64,000 bases of DNA from Caprella mutica (GCA_947561585.1 CANNZV010002312.1:40199-104198), one strand, 5' to 3'; counted from the first letter of the stretch, positions 11,293 to 22,764 are shown. The notes: generated by a model not told the origin, from the sequence alone. A program made the numbers and translations.

Positions 11293-12267
11293 TAAAATTC
11301 TAGGTATATTTCCTCCGGTATGGTCCACCCCAGATATATTCCACCCCGGTATATTTCACGTCGGTAAGTTCTACCCCAGGTATATTCCATCCCGGTATAT
11401 TCCACGTCGGTAAGTTCCACCCCGGTATATTTCACGTCGGTAAGTTCCACCCCGGTATATTTCACGTCGGTAAGTTCTACCCCAGGTATATTCCATCCCG
11501 GTATATTCCACGTCGGTAAGTTCTACCCCAGGTATATTCCATCCCGGTATATTCCACGTCGGTAAGTTCCACCCCGGTATATTTCACGTCGGTAAGTTCT
11601 ACCCCAGGTATATTCCATCCCGGTATATTCCACGTCGGTAAGTTCCACCCCGGTATATTTCACGTCGGTAAGTTCCACCCCGGTATATTTCACGTCGGTA
11701 AGTTCTACCCCAGGTATATTCCATCCCGGTATATTCCACGTCGGTAAGTTCCACCCCGGTATATTTCACGTCGGTAAGTTCCACCCCGGTATATTTCACG
11801 TCGGTAAGTTCTACCCCAGGTATATTCCATCCCGGTATATTCCACGTCGGTAAGTTCCACCCCGGTATATTTCACGTCGGTAAGTTCCACCCCGGTATAT
11901 TTCACGTCGGTAAGTTCTACCCCAGGTATATTCCATCCCGGTATATTCCACGTCGGTAAGTTCCACCCCGGTATATTTCACGTCGGTAAGTTCCACCCCG
12001 GTATATTTCACGTCGGTAAGTTCCACCAAGGTTAATTCCACCTCGTTCTATCCCAACCTGGTAAGTTCCACCCTAAAGGACAAGTATTAATAATTATTTG
12101 AAAAGTAGGAGGTTAATTCGAAAAAATGTTTATATTATTCAGTAAAGTATACAATTTGTAACTATCGAACCTGGCAGGGGATCAACCGAACCGCTCACCT
12201 AACCTTATGTGTAATGCAAAATAATGTATTTAGTATTAACTTTAGGTGGAACTGACCGGGGTGGAAT
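11293..12267. mobile_element. E1, minisatellite-bearing non-autonomous element
   Basis: A minisatellite arm (about 11320-12035) is followed by AT-rich sequence with a core at 12141-12182 (ATCGAACCTGGCAGGGG) and a right end with the motif inverted (GGTGGAACTGACCGGGGTGG). The outer limits are proposed from flanking 8-mers TTATTCAT (11285-11292) and TTATTGAT (12268-12275), which differ at one base. The core closely matches E2 (19381-19422) and part of it recurs in E5. No coding capacity; the minus-strand frames here are repeat artefacts. Confidence 0.55.
11320..12035. repeat. 15-bp minisatellite with 106-bp higher-order period
   Basis: Alternating units such as GGTATATTCCACCCC, GGTATATTTCACGTC and GGTAAGTTCCACCCC. 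Groups of seven form a 106-bp higher-order unit that repeats almost identically from about 11510 to 12010, giving frames spaced exactly 106 bp apart on the minus strand. The unit is essentially the inverse of the 16-bp unit in E3. Confidence 0.9.
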
Positions 12268-12467
12268 TTATTGATGTCATCATGAGTTTAATATTACATT
12301 GGTAATTTTCAAATTCCATTTTTTTTCTAATTCGTAATTTATTTAAATATTAATGATCTGTTGAATTATTTTGAACACATGAAATAATCAAATATATAAA
12401 TATCTGATAGATATACAGAATGTTTCACTTTAAATTTGACAAAATTTGACAGCTTGCATAAATACCC

Positions 12468-12857
12468 CAAACTAGATTGCGTGCACTCGGTAGAGCGCAT
12501 ACCTTCGCAGCTGGTTTACCCGTTCTCTCCCAAAATCAAAATCTAATAAACTGGTGACTGGATAATGACCAATCGTCCCACCAAATTTCATGTAATATTG
12601 TTCAATACTTTTTGAGTTATAAATGACCATGACCTTGACCTTTGTCCGGGTCGCTCCCAAAATTCTACCAGAAAGTCTCTGGACATCGACCAATCGTTTC
12701 ATCAAATTTCCTGTAATATTGTTCAATACTTTTTGAGTTATAAATGACCATGACCTTGACCTTTGACTGGGTCGCTCCCAAAATTCTACCAGAAAGTCAC
12801 TGGACATAGACCAATCGTTTCACCAAATTTCATGCAATTTGGTTTAACACTTTTTCA
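12468..12857 (+). mobile_element. tRNA-headed SINE with tandem 123-bp body
   Basis: It begins with GTGCACTCGGTAGAGCGCAT and ACCTTCGC, resembling the D-arm and anticodon arm of a tRNA (the AGTCGGTAGAGC type). The body contains two and a half tandem units of about 123 bp (AAATTTCATGTAATATTG, ACTTTTTGAGTTATAAATGA, CCATGACCTTGACCTTTG, AATTCTACCAGAAAGTC). A second copy with the same head is at 42283-42520. The 111-codon minus-strand frame across it is an artefact. Confidence 0.7.
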
Positions 12858-14150
12858 GGTATGCGAATAACAAGATGATAAATAATTAAATAAATGCTGG
12901 GTAAAATATAACCTTCTGCAAATTTGCGAAGATAATAAATACTTTTCCAATAATAACAAAATGTCAAAATGATTCTTCGTTTTCGAGATATTGATACTCT
13001 TATTCTAGGAATTTTTTTTTGCCATAGGCTACGTAGGGAATTTCAGATGAAACAAACATTGTTTCACGAAAACTAAATTTATCAAAATTCACAAGTTCTT
13101 ACGTTTCTAACAGATGGTTATTAGTTGAAAATTTAAAATAAGACCTAAGTACCTATTATAATGTGATTGTGAATGTTAAAAATTACGCTAGAATCAGGGT
13201 ATTAATATCTCGCTAACGGAGTATTTTTGGACATTTTATTTTTCATGAAAAATCTTTACTTCTGGTTGTTATGTAAGCTGTCAAATTTTGTCGGATATGA
13301 AATGAGACACCCTGTATATGAATTTAGCATCTCGTTCGAATAAAATTGATATATTTACGAATATTATAATCCCTTAATTAATCATTTTTTCATTATGATA
13401 TTGCTATTTATAGATCAATTATGCTGTTAAATGCCCCCTTCTACAAGTAGTATCCGGAAACCTTTGTTTATTGGAATATGTAAAGACCCCAAATTGATTA
13501 AATTGATTCGATTTTAGTTATATATCGGCTTGTAAATTCTTATTGCCATAGGTACATTAATTCATATTCCTTAATATTTTCTTCCAATCTGTTTAATTTA
13601 TGATCATTTTCAGGCTTTTATTTGTGTTATACACGACAGAATAATAAAATCTACCAACAACAATCGGTTTTACACAATATAAATTGAATAATCTCTATTT
13701 TAGTTAAAGGTCAATTGTCTTTCCCATATGAATAAACATGTAATTTCGATTTATGAATCATCTAAACTCTTCCACTAATGTATGTTTAGCAGTATTGCAA
13801 TTCCACTTCAGTAGGCTTACTATATTTCGATCAATCCAAATACTAAATTTGATAATAGTTTATCAAAAAGCTATAGTTTTTGTCTTTTTATTGGTAATTT
13901 TAAATGATAAAAAAATATTCAAGTCGTTAAATTACATATATTGAATTCAAATTATGTATTTTTGAGTTACCACTAAAGTTGTATCACTTTTTATTATAAT
14001 ACTTCCTTATCTTATTTTTAGAGAGTTTTTGAACACGTTCAAAGAACCTCTTGGCATCTTTTTCCTTTATCAAGAAACTTATGAAGATAATGTGATAAAA
14101 AAATAGGATATATTTCTCCAATCCTGTTGGGAATCCTCCCATACTCATGT
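12858..14150. other. AT-rich stretch, nothing recognised
   Basis: No repeat copy, RNA gene or plausible exon was found. The 63-codon frame at 13753-13944 is low-complexity and not supported. Confidence 0.4.
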
Positions 14151-14153
14151 TAG

Positions 14154-14393
14154 AAATGCTCACTCATTTTGAAGGGAGCGAAAAGTAATAAAAGTGGATA
14201 TGCTCTAAGAGGAGATGCTATTGGGCTGTGCCTATCATCGCACTTGCGCAGAATTTCTGCTGTGTTTGAGTTGTCAGGAATCAAAGCGTCAGAACGTTCC
14301 ATAGCGTCACAACTGTTGGAAACCATCCTCTCTGTTCTTCCAGCCAAATCATACTCTGAACATCTCTATGTCGATAATGCAAAGAAAAACTAA
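14154..14393 (+). CDS. Unrecognised exon-like frame
   Basis: After a TAG at 14151 the frame stays open for about 79 codons to TAA at 14391-14393. The product is balanced and not low-complexity (KGAKSNKSGYALRGDAIG, SSHLRRISAVFELSGIKA, SQLLETILSVL, YSEHLYVDNAKKN). GC content is higher than the flanks. The opposite strand is also open for 65 codons, so direction is not certain. No domain or family recognised; it may be a terminal exon or a decayed element. Confidence 0.3.
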   Translation, partial: KCSLILKGAKSNKSGYALRGDAIGLCLSSHLRRISAVFELSGIKASERSIASQLLETILSVLPAKSYSEHLYVDNAKKN

Positions 14394-14589
14394 AAACAAC
14401 TGTAATTTACTCCGAACCATCTCATTTCTTAGCTGTTTAGTCATTAAATTAACATCGAAGAATAGTCCAGAAGACATTTAAGACTATAAAGTTTTATCCT
14501 GAGGCACGCTACATTCTCAAAATGGGAACAGCTATGGTTGGCTGCAAGCTTCTCTCCCATAATTGTAAATGCTGTTGTTCATAGCTGTT

Positions 14590-14811
14590 GACATCTGCCG
14601 AGGCTCCAGAGTCAGTCAGTCTGTTTAGACGCGGACCAGGCATTATTTCCAGACAAAGACAGGGACACAAAATGGCGACTGATTATAGTCGTATGATGTT
14701 ATTGAATATTAATGTGATTATGGAATAGTCTCAAATCTTAAATTTTGTTGTAATCTCCAATTATAATGAACTACGATACTGAATATCATGGAATCTCGAT
14801 CTGCTGAATCA
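14590..14811 (+). other. Candidate first exon with strong splice donor
   Basis: A locally GC-richer stretch (GCCGAGGCTCCAGAG, GACGCGGACCAGGC) leads to AAAATGGCGAC at 14669-14679, which opens an 18-codon frame ending in TAG. A later ATG at 14788 encodes eight residues (MESRSAES) running directly into a near-consensus donor, TCA|GTAAGT, at 14811/14812. This could be a 5' exon with an upstream ORF. No downstream acceptor was identified, so it stays a hypothesis. Confidence 0.25.
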
Positions 14812-16349
14812 GTAAGTAATTAATCATTATCTTACATTTTTGATAAAGTTTTCATTCTCACTTTTTAAACTTCTATGTAAGTTTAAAGCATGTTTTCTAT
14901 TTACTGGAAATTATTCAACTTCAATAATTGTTAATTGAATTTGACTTATCTTCTCGTGTCTAGCTTTATCGTTTGATATTTTATGGTCAATAATTAATTG
15001 ATATATATTTTTTCATCATTCTCTATTGACCAATAGATCTAACTTAGATTTTTATAAAGCTAATTTAATTTCTAATCACGATTAGTTAGCAATTCAATTC
15101 AAATCTACAGTACGTTGTTTTCCCTAAAATATTAACTAAAATTGTTATTATATTCTCACGAGTTGAAATTTTTCTTCTCTCCTAGAGTTAGCTATGATGC
15201 CAAATTAAATATCTAAAACTACAATATTTCTCCTATATCCTAGTTTCTTATAAGCAGTATACTACTAAATTGATTTAAAATTAAAGTAGTATATAGACCC
15301 TTTAAATAGGTCATCATAATTTGCATGTTTTATTGCTGTCTGTTTAAGTGGGTCAACTTCTGCATATATTCACTAAACTGGGTAGAAATATCTACGAGAA
15401 TTGTTCTATTTATGATGATTCCAATTTATATTGTAATCTGTTGATACAACAATATATGATTTATGGTTGTAATTGCATTATAAATCAAATAATGTATATC
15501 TAGTATTTCAACGTAAATGTAATAATTTATACCTATTTACAGGATACCTATATATTTATGGTTCATTCGTTATTATTTTGTCCCGATAATAATTTCAATT
15601 ATTCACATCGGTTGTAATTTCAAAGTGTTTTTGTTTGAAACTGGAATTATGATTCTTGCTCCATTGCAAATTTTCAAATATCTTATTACCGTGCATTCAA
15701 TTTTAAATGTCCGTAGTTGACCGTTAACTTTTGATTTTGATTTAATCTCTAGTTAATTTCATTCATTCTCTTCGAACCACAAGATTATATTTAGATCTTA
15801 AGATATATTCATATCTTTGTCTTAATGAATATTCTGTAAATAACACAGTATTCAATTTTTTATGTTTGGTTGACCGTAACTTCTGAATTTCGAAATTAAT
15901 CTCAAATAGTGTTGTTTGTGTTTATCCTTTTTCAAACTACCTTGATCTTTTCATATCCTTGAATTAATGAATATGTGTATAACGCAGCATTCTATTTTAT
16001 ATATCTATATAAAATTATCTCCTCAGATACTGTTATTTGTGTTTCTTGTTGTCGAACTACCTTTTTCGAAATTATACATTGATCTATTCATATCTTTGAG
16101 TTTTCGAATATTCTGTCATTTCTGTGATTAAACTGGGTGGGGCTCTTGAAAGATGGTGTACACTGTACGGTTCCTCCACTGGATCGATATAGACAAGACT
16201 CCATTTCACTGATTCTGCTTGGAAGGGAGTGCAGTTTAGAAATATTGATCTTTCACAACGTAAACGTAAGCATTAACAAACCTTTTCCTTACCTGGAATG
16301 AATTAAGTTTGTATTTGAAACAATGAAACACTTACTTATGAACACTTAA
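14812..16349. other. AT-rich stretch, nothing recognised
   Basis: Strongly AT-rich with no convincing exon or repeat. Near 15840-16100 several short stretches resemble one another (TCATATCTTTG, AATATTCTGT, CGAACTACCTT), possibly an old tandem duplication. Confidence 0.35.
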
Positions 16350-18555
16350 AAAAAATAAACTTTCTAAAAATGAAGTTTATTAATCACAGTATTCACTGCC
16401 CTGAGAAGCTCATGTTAAGGTTTTTAGGGCATCCTATATAACCTAAATAAAGTAAATTAAAATTACAAATGAAAAGTAGAGTTCAAATAACAAATGCAAA
16501 ATTATTAACACAAACTTATTCAGTACTGCTCAATGAATAGTTCCTTCATAGATTTTTTGAACATATACAATGAATTAGAGTTTTTTTGGTGATAGGTAGC
16601 GCATTCCATTGTTTTGGACCTACATAGGAAATACACATTTGTGTTTTAATTTTACGGTAGTAAGGAATAATCAGATTGTTACAGTTTCTTGTAGAGTATA
16701 AATGTACATCAGAGAGACAAGGTAATTCATTCAATAAATAAACATTAGCGTTAAAATGAATTGCTTTGCAAATCGTAATTAATACACAATACCTATATAA
16801 ATCAGGTAACTTCAATGTATATAATTTCCTGAAATAGGGAGAAGTATGCTCATTGAAAGGCAAATTATTGGTAGATCTCATGGCAGATTTCAGAGCCTTA
16901 TTGACTATCCAAATGACAGTAAGATGCGCCACCTCAAATCTCAACAGCCTACAATAAATATGGCATTACTAAGGAATCATACAGGCAAATCATAGTTTCA
17001 ACAGGGAGAAAATGCTTTAGTTTGTTAAATAAACCAAAGTTCTACAATTTTTTTTGGCCGTATAGCTAGTATGAAGATCGAATTTCAAACCATTATCAAA
17101 AATAACGCCCAAAATTTTTTTTGTGCTACTTATTCGAGATACCACACTGTTGCCAACAGTAACCAATGGAAAATCTGCTCTTTGATTAAAGTTAAAGAGA
17201 ATAAAGTTTGTTTTATCGATATTAATTTTTATTTTGTTTACCAAAAGCCAATTACATATTTTTAACAGTTCGGTATTATTGACCCCTTCAGCAATATTAA
17301 GATCAGACTTGGGTTAAAACTGTACGATAAGGTACTGTCGTCGGCAAACAAAATATAGTTAAATTTATTAGAACAATTATGCATATCGTTTATATACAAT
17401 AAGAATAACAATGGTTTAAGAACACTGCCTTGAGGAACACCGTGTGTAACTTTGGCATGATTGGAAGACACATTTTTCAATGCAACATATTGCTTACGAT
17501 CTGATAAATAAGGTTTAAACCAGTTGAATACAAATCCTCTAAAACCATAATGGTACATCTTATCTAATAATATGGAATGGTCCACACAATCAAATGCTTT
17601 GAAAAAATCTAAAACAATAGAGAAAACACAGTTGCCTTTATCGAGAGAAGGATTCAAATTATGAAGAAAATGTAATAGAGCATAAGATGTAGATTTCTTA
17701 AACCTGAAGCCAAACTGATCCATTAGAAAGTACAGAAAATTTAGTCAAATATCTTTTAACCTGTTTGTAAATTAGCTTCTCTATTATTTTACTGTAAGTG
17801 GGTTAAATGGGGATAGGACGAAATTTAGATTAAACGTCCCTAAGACCTTTTTTTTTTGTGTAGAGGAATTACTCTGGCAGTCTTAAGTGAATTTGGGAAA
17901 CTTCCTGTAAAAATAGAAAGATTAAAAATATAAGTTAGTATAGGAGATATTAAGTAGCTTATTTTTTTAAGTACAATGGCTGGAACAGTGTATAGATTAT
18001 TAGACTTGTTCTATAAAGATTAAATTACACTATTAACATGGTGGAAGTTCACTGGACTAGAATAGAATGAATTATGAAATTGACCGACAAGATAGTTCAC
18101 TGCAACAACACCACCACCAACAGAGCTACTTATTTCAGACCCAATAGTTGAAAAATAGTTATTCAGCGAATTTACAATGATTTCAGGTTTAGTGCACAAT
18201 GAGTCCTTTACATTCAATTCATCAATACCAACATTACTCACACTTGATTTACCTAAAATATCATTAATTGACCTTCAAGTTTTTCTAATGTCATTTCTGA
18301 ATGAAAAAAATCTGTGGGCATAAAAATCACGCTTAGCTTTTCTAATCGATGATGTAACATGTTAGAAAATCGTTTGTGAGTAAATTGGGAGACCTTATTA
18401 CGTTGGTACAATAAATAAAGTTTTAGGCACTTCTTGACATCAATCAATATTTTATTACAAATCCATGGCTTTTTAAGAGAACGTTTAGTAACTGTTTTAC
18501 CTTTTATTGGGCAATATTTATTATAGAGTTCATAAATAGCATGATCAAATAAGAT
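16350..18555 (-). mobile_element. 5'-truncated non-LTR retrotransposon (LINE, Jockey/CR1-like)
   Basis: Read on the minus strand, conceptual frames follow the order of the ORF2 of such elements. First a pre-RT segment (18540-18250, with YNKYCPIKGK and KKPWI), then a linker (18241-18020, NNYFSTIGSE), the reverse transcriptase core (17723-17262), a post-RT segment (17244-17017) and a C-terminal segment (16944-16546, with YRYCVLI and GPKQWNALP). Frames are separated by stops and shifts. The 3' end has an AATAAA followed by a T/A-rich tail near 16350-16380. The endonuclease is absent, so the copy is 5'-truncated and dead. Confidence 0.85.
17262..17723 (-). pseudogene. Reverse transcriptase core of the LINE
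   Basis: An open segment of 153 codons. The first catalytic block is LDFFKAFDCVDHSILL (residues 38-53), followed by the SDRKQYV region (residues 74-80), GVPQGSVLKPLLFLLYIND (residues 95-113) and the YILFADDS box with the two catalytic aspartates (residues 128-129). These are the ordered blocks of non-LTR reverse transcriptases. The usual G-P after GSVL is K-P, and the frame stops about 24 residues after FADD, where the native protein would continue. It is a decayed fragment and not a working enzyme. Confidence 0.9.
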
Positions 18556-18721
18556 AAATTATATAATATCAAGATATATTTTTTATTGGTAGGTTATTTC
18601 ATATAATATAAAATAATGATTTCGTTGATTGTATCTATTATCTTTGGGCTGCCTTATTTAGTGCTCAAATTTATCAATGGAATATCAAATATTAAAGTAT
18701 TTATATAATATTTTAAGTTTA
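18556..18721. other. AT-rich spacer
   Basis: Very AT-rich sequence between the LINE and the next R1 copy; nothing recognised. Confidence 0.4.
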
Positions 18722-19697
18722 TTAATTTGAGTTTCGAAGTAAAGCTCAGGACTCAAGTCATGCTCTTAAACTAAGATATCTTAATTATACTATTTATTAT
18801 TTAAATTCTTAGGAACTTTTTACTATCACTTCTCTTCATTTTTCTCTTCCATTCATGAGTGTAGTTTGCAGTGTCTGTGTCCCAATACGTCTCTGAATAA
18901 ACGGAGTAGCTTTTCTGTATCCATGAGCATTGTTACCGAAAATTGATTTTTGAATTTATTCTTTACACTCTTCTGACTGACTGTTTATTTATAGTTCCTT
19001 CTATTTATTTTTCTTTAGATGACATATATGATTTTTAGTTCCGAAATACTATAAGACCCTCATTAAATTGTGAAATTTCATTCAATTTTCTAATGTATTT
19101 TATTTCCTTTCGACGTCAGCGATGATTCCAGGACAAAAAAAACCCTGTGCAAAATATTCCCCGTACAAAACCCCCCGTGCAAAATACCCCCCGGACAAAT
19201 ACCCCGAAGCAAAAAAAAAAAAAAAAACTATGCAAAGAACCACCTGTCTATATAAATAGCATTATCCATTTTTATTAATATATTTAACATAATTCAATGC
19301 GAACCAATAATTATTATAATTTCGCCAAAAATATTTCAAATTTTTAGCCAAATAATCTATGCCTATTTTAAAGTAAAAAATGTAAAGCATACATTTTGTC
19401 ACTATCAAACCTGGCCGGGGGGCTATATCTGTTTATATTTATAACCTATAGTATTTTTAATAATAAGAAATGAATGAAAATTAATAAAAATGAATTAGGC
19501 TGTTTATATCGACCGGGGTTTTTTTGTTTGGAGGGTTTTTGTCCGGGGGTATTTGACTGGGGGTTTATTGCACTGTTGGTTTTTGTCCGGAGGGTATTTG
19601 GCTCGGTTTTTTTTTATCGCGGGTTTTTTTTCCTGTCACCATCAGCGATATGGTCAGTAAAATGGCCGAAGCAGACGTCAACCCTCTACTAAATTTT
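18722..19697 (+). repeat. R1 interspersed repeat split by element E2
   Basis: R1 order is visible on both sides of a 518-bp insertion. The left part is 18722-19123 (GTCATGCTCTTAAACTA, GGAGTAGCTTTTCTGTATCC, CATGAGCATTGTTACCG, TTCCTTTCGACGTCAGCGAT). The right part is 19642-19697 (TCAGCGATATGGTC, GCCGAAGCAGACGTCAACC, CTACTAAA, then a T-run). The 5' end of R1 is missing or too diverged to see. Confidence 0.8.
19124..19641. mobile_element. E2, 518-bp non-autonomous element with perfect 8-bp target duplication
   Basis: Inserted in an R1 copy between identical 8-mers TCAGCGAT (19116-19123 and 19642-19649); intact R1 has this site once. The left end CCAGGACAAAAAAAACCC is mirrored by GGGTTTTTTTTCCTG at the right. 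Both arms are short tandem repeats of a GGGTATTTGTCCGG-like motif, inverted relative to each other (about 19140-19215 and 19515-19630). The core (19381-19422, CACTATCAAACCTGGCCGGGG) matches the core of E1. The CAGG-type end and 8-bp duplication are hAT-like. There is no transposase. Confidence 0.85.
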
Positions 19698-20074
19698 TTT
19701 TTTCACCAGATATATGCTCAGGTATTTCATAAAATTAAATGTTTCTTTTAGCTTATAGATAAAGGTATACATAAGATAATTGATTCATTTGAAAGCAAAT
19801 ACTCTTGTTAAATTATTCATTCAAATTTCATTTTTCCTAATCAATATTTCAATATTAATTGTAGTTTCATAAGAAAATAATAAAATTGAACTGTTTATTC
19901 AAACTAATATTTTCATTTAGCTAGGTGTAAATGTCTAGAACTCTAGATATTCTAGTAAATTCAGTACAAACTCTAATCATCCAACATGACAATAGTTGAA
20001 ATATGGTGAGTTTCAGAGCAAGAAATTACAAGGCGAGTGAAGGGTTGAACGACAGGCTGGTTAAACTAGATTCT

Positions 20075-21235
20075 AGCTTTCCAACCCGGTAAATTTAACA
20101 TCGGTATATTGCACCCCAGGTATATTCGACCTTAGGTGTATCCCCCCCCCTCCCACTAAATATCTATCGTAGCGCTATCTTCTGAAGCCGAAAATAGAGT
20201 TGAAAGAATGATAAACATGGTAAAAAAAAGAGATAATAGAATTCAAAACTTAATCCAAATGTAACAGTTCAGAGCCCAAATGACGTTATACCCCTTTTCC
20301 ATTCACCAATGACAGCTGCAGGATAGAGCCACTGGTGACCCGTGAACAATTAGTTAACGATGTGCCCCTTATATGCAAAACTAAGGGGTTAATAACAAAA
20401 CTATTAAGTAATTTATTTATATTTGTATTGCATGTAATATAAGAGAAAAGGATTTATTAATAATTAAAATTTTCAACCAAGTGAAGTTTAAAAAGCGAAA
20501 ACATAATGTATACTTTAAGCATGTAAATTATGGGCAATATTTTTTCAAGAACTACATAGATAGCATCATATTACAGTTAATATCGCTATTGTATATGGCA
20601 TGCAAAAAACTCAATACATCAACGGATGAAAAGCATTCAGAGAGCGTTTTTTCTTCTATCCTATCACTTGAGTAGTGATAAATAAACAGCTTGTGATTGA
20701 CAATGAAAAGGTAAAGGTTTAATTTGATACTAAACAAATGCAAGTTACTTGATATTGATGATTGATTACTAACCAAACCTAACGTTTAAAGTAGGGTGGA
20801 ACTTACCCAGAGTTGAATATACCCGGAGTGGAATATACCTGGAGTGGAGTATACCTGGAATAGAGTATACCTGTAGTGGAGTATACCTGTAGTGGAGTAT
20901 TCCTGTAGTGGAGTATACTTGGAGTGGAATATACTTGGAGTGGAATATACTTGGAGTGGAATATACTTGGAGTGGAATATACTTGGAGTGGAGTATACTT
21001 GGAGTGGAGTATACTTGGAGTGGAGTATACTTGGAGTGGAGTATACTTGGAGTGGAGTATACCTTGAGCCGAAGATGCGGGGGTGAAACCGTGAAAAATA
21101 ACTGGGGCGAAATATACCTTAGACAGAATTTACGTGGAGCAGAATATACATGGGGCAGGCCGCAAAATATACTGAGTTTAAAATGTACTGGGGATGGAAT
21201 TGAAGGGGGGGGGGGGGGGGGTTGGGGGCGGTGTT
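20075..21235. mobile_element. E3, minisatellite-bearing element (limits provisional)
   Basis: The left part has CCAACCCGGTAAATTTAAC and GTATATTGCACCCCAGG. The right part holds the same motif inverted and expanded (20800-21070). The 9-mer CTAGATTCT occurs on both sides (20066-20074 and 21236-21244), consistent with a target duplication of 8 bp plus one chance base. The interior 20150-20770 contains only short frames. Terminal repeats are poor, so the outer limits are less certain than for E2 or E4. Confidence 0.5.
20800..21070. repeat. 16-bp minisatellite in E3
   Basis: About 17 units of GGAGTGGAATATACTT with early variants (ACCTGGAGTGGAGTAT, ACCTGTAGTGGAGTAT). Because the unit is not a multiple of three but three units are 48 bp, long overlapping frames appear on both strands (136 and 181 codons). 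These are repeat artefacts and not genes. A G-run of about 17 follows near 21207. Confidence 0.9.
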
Positions 21236-21244
21236 CTAGATTCT

Positions 21245-22479
21245 TTCGGTTAAAACACTTACGCCGCATGACGCTTTCGCCGCACGACACTTCATCTTTC
21301 ACCTCCCGATACATCTAATTCATAAGTATTTATTTTTACCTCAGACTGAATATTCCGAGACCGAGTTTTCCTTGAATCATTCTTTTGATAGGATTTCTTG
21401 TGACGACTGTCGATACGGTTACTTGTGGTGGCAGAGTATTCGAACTAGTGTGTTGAGTGTACTTTCACTGTCCCCTTTTCGACAATGCCTTTTTCTCTTC
21501 CTGTCTCTGGATTGATATCCTTGTGATATTTTGAAGTCCGTTTCAATTATTTTCCTTTGTGCCTAAGCAATTTGACACTTGTCTTCTATGCTGATCCACA
21601 TATATTCAATCCCCTTTAAAAACATGTGTAGCTATTCTTTATGAAGCTTTTATGTTAACGTAATACATAATAGATCCTTACAATCCATCTTATATCTTGA
21701 TGATTGTAATAGTTGCAATGCATGAATCACGAAATAAACCTTCTGCTATATAGTTGCTACATCATGCATGTGACATCCTGGAGTCTGTCTTATGCATAGA
21801 ATATATTATTCCTGAGGGTAACGTTTTATACTTCATCCTCCATTTTGTTTTCCCTGAATGTTGTGGAGGACTTTAATGCATGGTTGTATTATTTCATGGT
21901 TGTAAGCTGCTGTCTAAATTGTTCTGAACATGTGGAACAATAAGGATGTGCGGGCAGCTGCTAAGGTGATAAACTATATATGAGTGACTTTAAGTAGATT
22001 TTTGGTTATACAAGACCATTCGGTCTTGTTATATATTTTTTTCAAATCTATTTTAAATTTATTTTTCTATCTTTAAATTATTCGAGTTTTATTAAATGAA
22101 ATTTTAGTACGTTTATTCAATTAGATACAATCTAGGAACCAAGCACGAGGATATTTAGTACAACTATTCATCAAAATGTATGTTGCTATAAGTTCGTTCA
22201 AAATCCTCTTCAGCTTCCAAAAATAGCGAATTAATTTCATGAGAAGATTTATCATTTTCTTATTAAATTACTGAATAAACTTATTAACTTTTGGTGGACA
22301 TTCAGAATCTCTTCATATCTGCTATACATTTTATTCTATAGTATCCTATAACTTTTTTCATTTTGTTATTGATTTATTTTTTAGTTTCTCATATTATAAG
22401 GTATGATGTCAAAATAGTTTTGTTACATATCTATGTATAATTCTGAAATTTATTGCGTGTTTAAATAATGATTTTTTTT
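21245..22479. other. Mixed stretch, no supported gene
   Basis: Near 21343-21370 a fragment of the E6 terminus is recognisable. The rest is unassigned. A minus-strand acceptor-like ATCACCTTAG near 21965 precedes about 23 open codons containing CSTCSEQF. Two cysteines alone do not make a zinc finger, so no gene is called. Confidence 0.3.
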
Positions 22480-22640
22480 TCTGTCACCACATTTTCATTT
22501 CACTCTCCTTTCCATGCACAGCTATTGGTTATTTTCTCTTTTTGTCACATATTTTGGTAATTTGACTGTTTCTTCAAACTTATCTTTTGATGTCAGCGAT
22601 AGGACCCTATATAGCCAACTCACTCACACTCCTACAAGGT
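22480..22640 (+). repeat. R1 interspersed repeat, deleted copy
   Basis: Contains the R1 blocks TTGTCACATATTTTGGTAA and TTGATGTCAGCGAT in order, with the stretch between them shortened and the 3' end diverged. Confidence 0.5.
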
Positions 22641-22764
22641 ATGTTGTAAAATATTTTAATTATGTATTGCTGTCGACAGTGCCCATATGTCTTTTAGATC
22701 AAACTATATGATATCTTCTTTGAATGCAACTCAAAAGTTATTTGTGTCAAATATTCTTGATTTA

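Noticed and set aside
11599..12041. Three near-identical minus-strand frames spaced 106 bp apart
   Set aside because: A direct consequence of the 106-bp higher-order repeat in E1.
12472..12807. 111-codon minus-strand frame
   Set aside because: Lies across the tRNA-headed SINE and its tandem body units; the same sequence at 42283 is not open.
20769..21318. Overlapping frames of 181 and 136 codons on opposite strands
   Set aside because: Created by the 16-bp minisatellite of E3 and a G-run; products are repeats only.
21900..21965. Possible C2H2 zinc-finger exon on the minus strand (CSTCSEQF)
   Set aside because: The frame ends about seven codons after the motif without the histidine pair, and the acceptor is weak.
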